DNA of 64,000 bases from NCBI GenBank assembly GCA_947359465.1, contig OX375876.1:84838359-84902358 (forward strand), read 5' to 3'. The position numbers and the translations under genes are program-made. The notes under the pieces were generated by a model. It was not told the DNA's origin, made no database searches, and was given only the letters and a program-made list of their open reading frames with translations. Positions 11,301 through 23,300 of the stretch are shown piece after piece. The DNA is from Metellina segmentata (lineage: Eukaryota; Arthropoda; Arachnida; Araneae; Tetragnathidae). Numbering within the stretch: position 1 is the stretch's first letter; every line of letters begins with the position of its first letter.

Positions 11301-14300
11301 TCAATTTTTACAAATTTTTTTAAATTTTAAAAAAATGCTACTACTCTTTCAATTTTTATTTTTTTTTATTCAAATTTTTTTCTCAACTTTATTTCAAATA
11401 TACTTAACAAAACTGTGTATGGATTTTTAAATAAAAAACATAGTTAATTTTATACAATTTTTTAAAGCTAAAATGATACAAAAACCACCAAAAATAAAAA
11501 TGTTTATATTTAACTATTTCTAAAAAAATAAATATAGCACTTAGATGTAAATCCATACACAGTTTTATTCTAAAGATATATAAAAATAAGTGTAAAAAGT
11601 TTGGAAATTTTTTCTGTGATACATAAAAAGCCTTAGTATTTTGAATACTTATAGTGCCAAAAAAACCAAAGCTGAGAAAAATGCTTTTAAAGTTTTAAAA
11701 CCCGTATAAAAAATTATTTACAAAACTCAGAGCTATTTGGACTTAATATGTTGATTTCCATACCAATTAAAGCAATTCAAAGCATTTTTCACTCAAATTT
11801 AAATCTATTTAACTAAAATATAACCCGTAAGGATAAGTTATTTTGTTGAAGTTTAAAAACATTTCGTTATCGACGTGAACTCAAAAATTCATCAATACAT
11901 AATTTTCCAGTTTTTAATTTTAATTTTTTTAGTATCCAGTTTATAATAACTATACACAAATTAAAAATATAATTGAAAAGGCATTAAACAGTGTGTATAT
12001 TTAAAAGTAGCCAGATTAATTCAAAATTCATTCTTTTTTTAGTTGAATGCTTTGTCTTTGCAGCCGTGCAGTTTTAATTTCATTCTGAGCTAGTAAATAA
12101 ACTGCTGGTCTTCTTTCTGTTTCTTAACTATGTTCTACAATAGTCCTTATAGATAGCAAGATGTTTAGAATGCACACTAAATGAAAGATTGTTTTCTTTT
12201 TGAAAACCTTCTATATCTTTTAGAGTATCCACATTGAATTGTGTGATAGCATCAAAAACAGCAATCGTAACACGTTACAGTGATGCACAACTTTGCTTTG
12301 AGCACTTACTCCATATTGCACTGTGCATGCTTACATTAGAGTTTTGTGAGGTACACATTAAAGAACGTTGTAACAGTTCAGTTGAAGCAAGCCTTTGGTA
12401 AATTGACAGTATTTTTGCAAAATGCGATTCGTTGATATATATTCGTTTAATATGCTTCATATGCGAACCAAGAGTTATACCAAGAGCCAATGCAGCTTGG
12501 TAAAAGCACCAGGAATCTTCGTTATATTCTTGCCAACACACTTTGAATTAAAATTTAAAAATTTCGTCTCTGAAGGTCGCATACCTACTTCGAAGCGCGT
12601 AATTTTTATTGTGTCTTGGATCAGAAAAGTGTCTATAACTTTTTAATTAATGCAGTTACGAGTTTAAAATTTTGCACACTTATTTAGAAAGGTTATAGCT
12701 CTAATTTAAATAAATAAAAAAAAATTCGATACTTTGAGTGATTTTTAGGTACTGCGTCCCCTTAAACAATAATTATGTTACAGCTTGCTAATAGGATGGC
12801 TGATACTGAGTTTTACTAACTAATTTAGTTATGTTAGGTTCAATACTGCTAGTATAAACTCTTAAGACTGATTCTAAATGTTTGTCAGTCAATTTGCTTC
12901 TTAACTTAAATCCTCTTGGAAGTTTATAGTCAAAATTAGCTATAGCAAAAAAAGCTATAAAATTAGCAAATTAGCTTGGGGGCCGCAAATTGATGATTCG
13001 CGGGCCGCAGGTTGTGCACCTCTACTATAGATTATTACTATTAGTTTTTAAATTTGAAAACCTTAGAATGTACTCTTTCTTATGGTACAAGTATTTTTGA
13101 AATTGGTTAATAAATAAATTCAATGCAATAATAGATTTGATTTTTTTTTTATCCTCAATGTAAAAAATCAACACTAAAAAATTTCTTAATTTTAATTTAA
13201 TCCAACATTTAATGAGTGGCGTCAGATGCTTATGCTATTTTTTGTTGTCAGAAATGTCCCTGGAAATAAGATTTTGGATACTAAAGTATTCTTATAAGAG
13301 CTGCTTATCAAAAGTGATCATAAAAATACGTAGAACACATGCATTGCTAAACTAATGCATCAGGCAAAATCTGTCTTGCTAGCTCTTTATGTTTCACACT
13401 TAACCACTCTATTGCTTACCAGCACCAAAGATGAAATCGGCACCAGTAGAAGTTTACTGAACCTCGATTCCCTAAATAGATTTACTGTATCCGTTCAAAT
13501 AAAAATGAGAGTATTAAACTTGCAATCTAATAAAGTAGTTACAGTTTAGTGAATCGTTCTTTTATCATAATCCTGTGTTTATTATCTGCTTTTCGAACAC
13601 AGTAGTCAGGATTTCAGTAGGTTTGAGAGTGCTGTTTGTGACCGTGAAATTGTATTCAAAACAGATAAGGACAATGGTGTCATATTTATGAGATGAAATG
13701 CTAGTAAGAATAAACTTTTGTGAATAAGCATGCATTACATTTTGTAACGAAAAATGCACATTTGGTTGTTGTATCATGCTTAAGGCAGGGCTCAAAATAC
13801 CCAGGTGCACTATGCACGTGAAAATAAAATTTTGCACCTAATTTTTTCCTGCTAGGTGCACACAGTGCACCTAAAGTTAAAAAAATACTAGTATTGACTT
13901 ATCTCGCTCTAAATAAATGTAATTAAAATTCCTAAATACACACAATGCAAAAACAAAATCGCTGGGCCGTAACAGGTTTATACAGGAGGAAAGTTTACTT
14001 GTTCCACTGCCGCCAGAACTTAACGATTTTTTTATTTTCCCTGCCCTTTTTTTTAAAATGAGCACCTAAAATATAACCTGTGCACCTAATTTAAAAACTT
14101 AGGTGCACCTGTATTAAAAAATCTATTTTGAGGCCTGGCTTAAGGTAATAGTTTAACATTTTTTTCCCAGCACTAATATCCTTTCTTATGATGTCTATTT
14201 AAATTCCACCCATTTTATGATTTCCTCCAAATGAATAATACAGTCGTTTCCAAAATATTAAACAGTTTTCAACTGCACTTATTTTCCATGCATTGGAAAA

Positions 14301-17300
14301 ATATATTAGATATTGAAAGATATTTTCTTACATTAGAGAAAGATAATTTGATCTTATTATTTTTTCATTTGTTTTATAGGATACCCCAGTAAAAGTAGCT
14401 GAAGGTTCCGAGTATGAAAGTGCAGAGGAGGAAGAGGAAGTAGAAGACAAAGAAATTCCTATTGAAACTGTAAGACGTTTTCTTGTTTTCCTATTATTTC
14501 TAACATGCTGTTCAATCTTTTTTTTTTTTTTTTTTAAGACTATTGTTGACTTTTTATCATATTACTGTATTGCATTACAAATTTATGAAAAGTAAAATTG
14601 CATAAAGAATAAAATTTGTTTTAAAACTTCTGATAATGCTCAGCTTTGTGTAGTTCTAATACAATAGCATTAAATTCTAGATCTAGCTCTACTTAAGTTG
14701 GAGATGCTTTGATAACAATTTCTGAAGAAAGTACCTTTATTCTGTTTTCTTAGCACACTTTTTACTTTTAACATAAATTGGTCGAAAGAAGTACTGTAAA
14801 ACATGAATTGCATAAACTAGTTAAGAATAAGGGAAGACTAACGGCTAATCATGTTTAAACACGCAAACAAAATCTGAATACAGTGATCTCTCACTTATAC
14901 ACGCTCTCTTTTATGCGCGTTTTTCAGTTATACGCGTTTTTTATGCGGTCCCGGCCATGAATATAGGAAAACAATGATAACTCTTATTCATTTATACGCC
15001 ACAATAAAAAAGCAGCTCTCACTTATGCGCGTCGCAAAAAAATTTTCAGTTCAAAAGTAGTTTCCTCAAGTCATGTGTTGCTTATCGCAAAAACTTTTCC
15101 TTTTTTGTTCTGCTTCTAGGAATGTATTCCCTCGCCCTTCCCCTATCGTTTGGATTCCCGGAACATATTCCTCTACCATATACACGGGTGTACCGGAGGG
15201 GGTCTTGTGACTGACGGCAGTAAAAGTCGCATTTATACAGCAGCCAATTAGAGTGGTTAGTACGGTACGTACCACGTGGCATTGATCGCTAACGAAAGAA
15301 CCTTCTTTGGAGTTCGGGTTAGATGGTATCGTTTTAAAACGGCAAAACGGACAAAATTGTAGCTTTCGTTTAAAATGGCTGTTATAAAAAAATTCAAAGA
15401 AAATCTTTGCAACTCGATAAAAGCTTTAGAGAAGCATTTTAATGTTCCAGAGTCGACATTGAGAGGGATTTTTAAAAATAAAGAGGCGATTATAGTCGCT
15501 TATCGAGAATGTGGAATTCAATCGAAGAAAAGAAGCAGAATTCAAGGTGGAAAGTTCGAAGAATTTGAGAAGGTTTTGTAGATATGGTTTAAAGAAGCTC
15601 GTCAATCGAACATTCCTGTTAACGTTGAGCTTCTAAGGGAGAAGGCCGTACAATTGTCAAAGAGTTTTGAAATGGAAAACTTTTCTGCATCACATGGATG
15701 GTTTGAAAAATTCAAAAATAGGCATGGCTTGGCAACTCGTGTCCTTTCTGGGGAAATTGCGAGTGTCAATGAAAACACTGTAGAACAATGGAAAGAAGAC
15801 TTGGCTACTTTATTAAACAGATAAGAACCGAAAAACATCTACAATTCTGACGAAACTGGACTTTTTTATAAACTGATGCCCGACAGAACCTTAACATTCA
15901 AGGGAGAACCATGCCATAGTGGAAAAAAAAGTAAAGAAAAACTAACTGCCTTGCTGTGTTGCAACGCTGATGGTTCAGAAAAATTCCCGCCATTGGTCAT
16001 TGGCAGATAAAAAAAACTCGCTGTTTTAAGAACGTGAAGAAGCGTCCTTGCGACTGCACTAGCAACAAAACAGCGTGGACAACATCGCATATTTTCTTGG
16101 ATTTCCTTCAAAAATTCAACAGGAAAATGCAAAAAGAAAAACGGAAATTTCTGTTATTCATGGATAAGTGTCCTGCTCACCCACAAGATCTTCCAACTTT
16201 CAATAACACGAAAGTTGTGTTTTTCCTGCAAATTGCACGTGCAATATTCAACCTTTGGATCTGAGTGTCATCCGTTGTGTGAAAGTGCACTACAGAAAAA
16301 CTTTAATCCTTCGACTTCTGGCTACATCAGAAACAAAACGTGCATTAAAAGACGAATTGAAGCAAATTACCGTCCTTGATGCAATTCATACGTTGTGTTC
16401 ATCATGGAGAAACGTTACTGACAAGTGCATTAAAAGCTGCTTTAAGAAAGCAGGATTTTGTTTCCAGCCGAAAATGAATGTGAGGAACTAGAAAATGAAA
16501 GTGAAAACTGTGAAAATGACATAAACGAAGAAGATTGGCATATTGTATCTGGTGGACTCGCTACGTGCACTATCAACGATTTCGTTGATGCAGATGAAAA
16601 TTTAATCATAGCTAATTGCGGGAAATAGGAGACATTGCAGCCGAAATAAATGGTGGTGATGAAGAGGACGACGATGATGAAGATGTTGCAAAAGTACTCC
16701 CAACTCACTCAGTAGCGTTTGAAGCTTTGGAAACTCTGCGTGACTATTTTCAGTTCAATTCCGGAAGTATATAAATAGTATTAACAATACACTGTATTGA
16801 TTTTTCACTTTTAAGCTCCCTTTTGTGGTTTTTCACTTATGCACGTTTTTCACTTATACGCGTTTTTTTCGCTGTCCCCAACGCCCGCGCATAAGTGAGA
16901 GATCACTGTACTTCATTTTGGTACTTGGCATAAAAGTTTATCACTATTTATATATTATTGAATGGGAATATATATATTTAACTTATGAAATGGGTAATCA
17001 AACCCTACTTTCATTAGTCAAATCTGCTTGATTCAAGCATGCTTTATTTGAGGTATTAATTTACAAAATAGAAATGCAGAGTGAGATATTTCTGTTCTTA
17101 TTGAACTCTTCATCAGTCTGAAGAAAAAATTGTAATCATGGTAAATCCTAAGTGTTTGCTAAGCATTGTTTCTTTAAAACAATTATATATTCTGCAATTG
17201 AAATAACGTTTAGGAACGTAAAAGCACGATTCAGTGAACCCTTTATCGGAAACTTAATAAAACACCATTAAAAAAGTACACAGAATGCTGTTGTACTTTT

Positions 17301-20300
17301 TGATCAAATTTATAAAAGGGCCATGTGCAGATAATTTCATATAATTCTTATATTTGTGTAGTATATAGCAGGGTGTCAAGATTTAAATCACTTGATTTAA
17401 ATCAACGATTAAAATCATGATTTTAATCAAATGATTTTTTAAAAAATCACTGATTTAAATCGCAATTAATCTTACATTTTTATAACTAAGTAAATACACC
17501 ATAGGAAAATGACAGAAGTGGTCAAATGCTTTAATTTTTCTGCACTCATGGGGATTTCAGCACTAATGGTTATACCCAGCTCAGAGGGAACTGGGTCAAT
17601 TACTGCATTTGATAAAGGATTGCAACAGCCAGTTTTAACTTATTAGAATATACTATATACTGGAAACAGTAATGTAAACACACATGACATAAATCTAAAT
17701 GCCAGGAAGAGTAATGTATAAACATTTCTGATTAACAGCACTCATAATATAAACACTTAAAGGAAGTATACAACAGCTTGATTCAAAATTATAAACGAAA
17801 GAGGTGACTGATTTTATTAGCTACAAAAACACAATGGGAAGTAAAGTTTTTGAGGCATTTGTTAGTAAGCTCCCAAAGTGTGTGCCACAGCACCCTGGGG
17901 TGCTGCGTAGAGAGGTGCTGTGAACTGCCCGTAACCTCCAATCTAAGCTATTTCTAAGCAACAGAAAAAAGGGTGAAGGTCACTTATCAAAAATTGGTTC
18001 ACTGCCCAACCAAAAGCATGATGAAGGTAACTTTATTTGTTTTATTTATATTTTCACCGACCTATGTTTTCTTAATAAGTAAAATTAAAGTGTTTGTGTG
18101 TGAATTTTAAATACTAGTTGTATTAATTATGTTTATGTTCTTAATTCTCTAATTTCTTTTTCAAAGTGCTACAAATATGAAATGTGTATATATATGTAAT
18201 AATATACCACAGATAAATATTACATGGTGACGAGGGTGCTGTGAGAAAATTATAATTATCTTAAGGGTGCCACCACTTGGATAAGTTTGGGAACCTCTGT
18301 GTTTGCTTATTCTTGTAGTTAGCAATAGAGATTAAAAGAGTAGAAATATACATTTTCACACACAGTCATTAAAATGTCATAAGGAAAAAAGAAAAATCCA
18401 ATATGAATTAAAACTAAGTGAAAATCCTTATTCTTGTAGTTAGCAATAGAGATTAAAAGAGTAGAAATATACATTTTCACACACAGTCATTAAAATGTCA
18501 TAAGGAAAAAAGAAAAATCCAATATGAATTAAAACTAAGTGAAAATCCAATTATTATTGCTGCTCGGCAGTTTTTTTTAAATCAGAATTTACTATAGTCT
18601 GATTATTTCTGAGTTCTATTCTACTTCTCAGATTATAGTTTAGCTCTGTCACTTAGACTTGCTGATAAATTTGTTAATGTGATGATGTAATTTTCTCAAG
18701 AAAAACTATGTAGGATGTCAACTTGTGTTTTAAAGTTGAATAAATGTTAAGTAAATATTGATTTACCATGTCACAAATTCTGATTGTTTACTTAAAATAA
18801 ATATTGGGTTACATGTCATGTCACAAACTCAATTTTTTATTTAACAAATTAATATATATTTATTATATAAACAGTGTTTAGGGACTGCAGAAATTTAAAT
18901 AGAAAAATCTTATTTAAATCAAAATAATCCGATTTAAATCAAATAAATCTGATTAATTGATTTTTAAAAAAAAAATCATGATTTTTTTACACCCTGGTAT
19001 ATAGTAAACAATTATATATGTGTATAGATTAATTTTGCCTCTTTATAATAAATAAACATTTTTGCCTGCTATTTTGGTGCTTATTTTCTCATAACTCTTG
19101 GTTCTAGAAATTTTAAGGTGCGTTACATGCCACCTGGTACTGGCTGATGCAGCTCAGCTAGTTTTCAATATTGCTTAAAAGCTTTGAGAATTTTCTTTGT
19201 AAAATAAAGTATTTCCATATCGTTCATTGCACTTGACTTTTTTTCTACCATTTTAGAGAACAAGCACAGAATGTTAATGGAAAAGTAGAATTTTAAAGAT
19301 CTTATTAATAAAGTATTTGAATGTTTATTTTAGTTTATTTATATAAATATTCTTTTCAGGCTGAAGAACCTAAACCTAAGGATCCAGAATCTTTATCTGA
19401 AATTGTTGATGAAGAGGGTGGTGAGGAGGGTATAGCAGAAACTGAAGATGTAGAAGGGGATTTTCTTTCGGGAGACCCTAATGATGGTACGGAAGATGAG
19501 GATTATGTAGAAGAGGAGAGACAGCAAGGCGATGGAGAGGTTGGTTATTTGTAGCCTTGTCTGAGGATGATATTTTTTCATGCACTCCCCCCCCCCCCCT
19601 TCCCCGATCTTACTGTTAACACATCTAGTTCCATGTTCTCTATAAATAAAAAAAAAAGGATGTAAATGTATGTGTATATTCTCTATACAAATCTACACCG
19701 TTTGACCAATCTGTAGCCATGAAAATTGACATACAGGTAATCCTAAAAGTGCCCCTTGAAGCCCCAATTTTTAAATCTAAAGTTTTTTTTTCTGCAATAT
19801 ATGGACATGGAAAAACGTTCCACAGTGTTTGTGTATTTGAGTTAACACAGGGAAATTTCACGGTCATATTTTAGCTGTCGCGGTAGGAAGCACATTGTCC
19901 AAGGTTTGTGTATTTGAGTTAACACAGGGAAATCTCGTGGTAATATTTGAAACCCGAGCAATGCCAGGTTATTCATCTAGCTTAGAAATAAATGAAAGTT
20001 GAATAAAGGAAGCTTATTATCTTTAAGCATTGTTGATCTAAAGTATAAGTTTTTAAAGATTCAACAAGCTAATGAATGTGTTGTGTTTACTTTGAATCTG
20101 CAATTCTCTTAAACTTTCTTTAGTGCAAAACTAAGCTTTTCGTTTTTTTTTTCAATTACTGTATTATTTCTTATCAAATATGAGAGTGATTAATTTGTGT
20201 CTTGCAAAATTCAAAGCTCAGTTGTGTTTAGATGCTCCAAACTTGGCTCAGTGCTAATGTACAGCCTTTTAAAAACCATAACTGGCATATACTTCATGCA

Positions 20301-23300
20301 ACAATCCAATTGAAATGTGTGCACTACAATAATGATCATCCAGCACAATATTGCACACAAAATGTTTTTTTTTTGTTGTCTAATTAAGTAAGTGAAAATT
20401 CAAAATTCCATTCTATTCTTACTTATAGGAATGTTCTCCCAATGCTGCCAATGAAAAAGAGTTGGATTTTGATGAGGATAGGAGAAATCCTCAGTACATA
20501 CCTAAAAAAGGTATATTTTATGAGCATGATGACAGAAATAATGAGGATGTGAAAGAAAAGGAGGAAGAACCAACCAGGTATGAATCACTCCATAAATATA
20601 GTATTTAATGTATTCTGAACAATATTATCCAACACAATTTTTGTTCTTGAGTAGTATGTATTACTTCCCAATTGTTCATGCTTAAAATATCGAGAAAATG
20701 GCTTATCTCTCTAAATTACTTTTATGACCAAGAAAGTAATATTTTAAAATCTGAGATTTTTTTAAGATCCCTCACGAAATGAACAAATGTAAACCTGGCA
20801 AAGCTCATATTTGGCGATGGTATGCACTTTCTGTTTAGTTGCTGTCATAACTGCGAATATCAATGCAATATATGCAAATTGTTTAGAGGGTTGCCCATAT
20901 ATACATGTTACATGAACACTCCGGCGCTCAGCAGTAAAGCGAGGGCGATTTTTCACGGTGTGTATGTACTAACAACTTTTAATATTAATTAACTTTTATT
21001 AATGGACTGCCAATTAAAAGAGTGACAGTTAATTGATGTTTTACTGTATTATCAAATGCTTATAAAAAGTATAAATTCCCAAAAGTATAGTGTTAAAATT
21101 ATGAGTTGCTCTGAAAAAATAATCCAAAATTCAAAACATTCCTCTCAGTGGATTTAAAGTAAATGCAGAAATCACAACTCTCAGATGCCCTAGTTATCTT
21201 TGTTTTACCCTTAAGAGTCCTTCTACCTTTTGCTTTTCCCCTCTCATTATAGTGTTGGTTATCTTATTATATGTTTGGCACAGCTGGTTCCTGCACCTTT
21301 AAATTTCAACCAACCAATCCAACAACATTGCTGTTTCTTTTAAATGATATTTGTGCTCAGTGCAATCTTTCTGAAGTAGACTAGTCCATTTTTCCAATCT
21401 GACTGTAAGAAGCTCATCAAATTTTGTATTTTAAACATTTTTAGAGATCGTAAGAAAAAGCTTTGGTTAGATGAAGGCAAATGGGGTCATGATCGTTTCC
21501 GAGAAGAAGAGCAATATCCAAAGTCTAGAAATGAACTTATAGAAGCATATGGTTATGATATAAGAAACGAAGATGGACCACCGCGTGCCAGGAGGCGGAG
21601 ACGCTATGGGTAAGGGTTTTTGAGTTTTTACATGAAAGATTAACTGTTTTCTATATTTGATACCCACTAAGACTTCTGAAATTCTCGAGATTTTGTAGAA
21701 GAGTTGCTTTTACCTACCCTACAAGTGACTAAATACCCATATCTATTGCTTGAAAGAATCAGAAAGCAAAGCCATGCAGGAAAAACTGCAATTTTCAGTG
21801 TGCAATTATGCAGAGGATTAAATAAAGTTGTATCTTGTCTTTATATTCCATTCTCATGTTTATGAAATATTAAAATGAAAACCTACTGTTTAAGAAAATT
21901 GTGGCCATTGAATAAACCAGAGTGAGAAACTAGAAAGGATATTTTTTGCCTTTCTCATGAATATTATTTTCTTTCAAATTTAAATGTGTCAAAGGCTATA
22001 AAATTTTTTGTCAAATTTGAAATTCCATTTATATCTATCTATCTAATTATATAAAATGTCAAGACCATCTGCATTTCCGTGGCTATTAAAGTAGGTGGAG
22101 TTTCTAATTGTTTTGATTGGTTATGTGATGACACAAGTAGATGGAATTTTGTTTGGCTTTCATTTACTAAATGTAGTCCATGTAATGAAACGCGATTCCA
22201 GTAAATAATTTTAAACCAAATTTAATAATTGCAGTATTGACAGGCACTGCTGTACACAAAACAGTATTTATTCCCAGAATAGAGTTGGCCCTGACTACCA
22301 CAGGACTACCATTTACTCTAAGGCATCAACAATTTCCAGGCAAATTAGCATTTTCTATGACAATAAGGCCCAGAGCCAAACATTAGACACGGTAGGAGAT
22401 TATCTGCCAGAACCAGTCTTCGGTTACTGACAATTTTATTTAGGAATTTCCCGAGTACTATGATCTGGGGACGTAAAAACAAAAATCGTCCAAGGAAAAT
22501 TATCATAAATTTTGTACAAAATATGTCTTAAATAAGGAAGTTTATAGTGACAGTTGGGAATGAGTAAAGCAATGATTCATGATGATGTCATGTTGTCAGC
22601 AAGGCAAGTTGACAGATAGTGGTGAAAAATATTTATAGATAGCCAGTGATAAACAAAAGTTGTGGTATGATAAAAAAAAAACTCATTTCATTGAATGTCA
22701 GACAAAAAATTATTGAGTAAGGCTGAAATGTTTTGTGTCACCCCCAGATTCACCAGACCTTGCCCCTCAGATTTTAACCTCTTCAGGTCACTTCAAAATT
22801 ATCTGAACAATCTGAAGTTCCAATTCTTTGGAGACTGTCAAATAGCACCTCGACAACTTCTTTACAAATAAGCCTGTTGATTTTTCTAAAAAGAATTTTC
22901 CAGCTGCAAGAAAGATGACAAAAAGTCATAGAAAAAAAATTGTGCTTTTGTGATTCAATAAATTTTTTGTTTTTGTGCTGCTTCCTTGAAATTTATCTTA
23001 AAAAAACGTGCAGAACTTTCCGAAGGACCCAATATATTCAATAGCGGTATTATACAAGCTGTGGGGTAACTTTTATAACTAAACTTGCAAAATACCTGAC
23101 CTTACTCGGTTTGAATTGGTTTACTCTAAATTGAAGAGATAATCAAAATATATAATGACTTACGTTTTTTGTAGAGTAAAAATTTATTTGAATAACTTTC
23201 GTCATCTTTATAATTTCTACAACTTACTTTCGACACAAATCCTTACACATGCATATCCATTCATGTAATACATTTCACATACATTGCACCCTTGCTGTAT

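Larger units (their letters stand above)
10697..13024 (-). mobile_element. hAT DNA transposon (deletion derivative) carrying a nested element
   Basis: The terminal inverted repeats are TAGGGGTGCACAACC on the left and TAGAGGTGCACAACC (reverse complement of the right end). They fit the hAT terminal consensus. They are flanked by an 8-bp target duplication, CTATAGAT, at 10689-10696 and 13025-13032. A hAT transposase C-terminus remains on the - strand close to the right end. Without the 1.6-kb nested insertion (11162-12761), only about 720 bp of hAT sequence is left, so this was an internally deleted, non-autonomous copy. Confidence 0.85.
8115..13135 (+). repeat. Recurrent AT-rich repeat, about four copies in intron 1
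   Basis: A module with TTACTATTAGTTTTTAAATTTG, then TACTCTTTCTTA(T/C)GGTACAA, then AATTGGTTAATAAATAAATT recurs at about 8120-8270, 8310-8375, 10195-10310 and 13030-13135. One copy also carries the ATACAAATTTCGGAA block seen at 10290. The family is unclassified and non-coding. The hAT element at 10697 appears to have landed inside or beside one copy, since the module resumes right after its target duplication. Confidence 0.6.
5372..14379 (+). other. CASC3 intron 1 (9.0 kb)
   Basis: It holds a tRNA-like fragment, a hAT fragment, copies of an unclassified AT-rich repeat, a GC-rich patch, a hairpin, a hAT element with a nested transposon, and a hAT MITE (each entered separately). The remaining stretches, such as 5800-7180, 9420-10190 and 13140-13780, show nothing I can name. 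A moderately GC-rich segment at 10330-10690 is probably an unidentified repeat. Confidence 0.6.
17369..18996. mobile_element. hAT element with ATTTAAATC-rich ends
   Basis: The termini CAGGGTGTCAAG and, in reverse complement, CAGGGTGTAAAA are flanked by a perfect 8-bp duplication, GTATATAG (17361-17368 and 18997-19004). Both ends are filled with GATTTAAATC-like palindromic words. I see no transposase fragment. It contains a nested MITE and a 121-bp tandem duplication. Part of it recurs at 7182-7300. Confidence 0.87.
14470..19359 (+). other. CASC3 intron 2 (4.9 kb)
   Basis: It contains a Tigger/pogo-like element (14881-16908) and a hAT element with a nested hAT MITE (17369-18996). The remaining parts are AT-rich with nothing recognisable. 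Confidence 0.6.

Noticed and set aside
19321..19554. Separate small gene starting at a Met upstream of CASC3 exon 3
   Set aside because: The upstream part is intron sequence read through the acceptor; the rest is exon 3.
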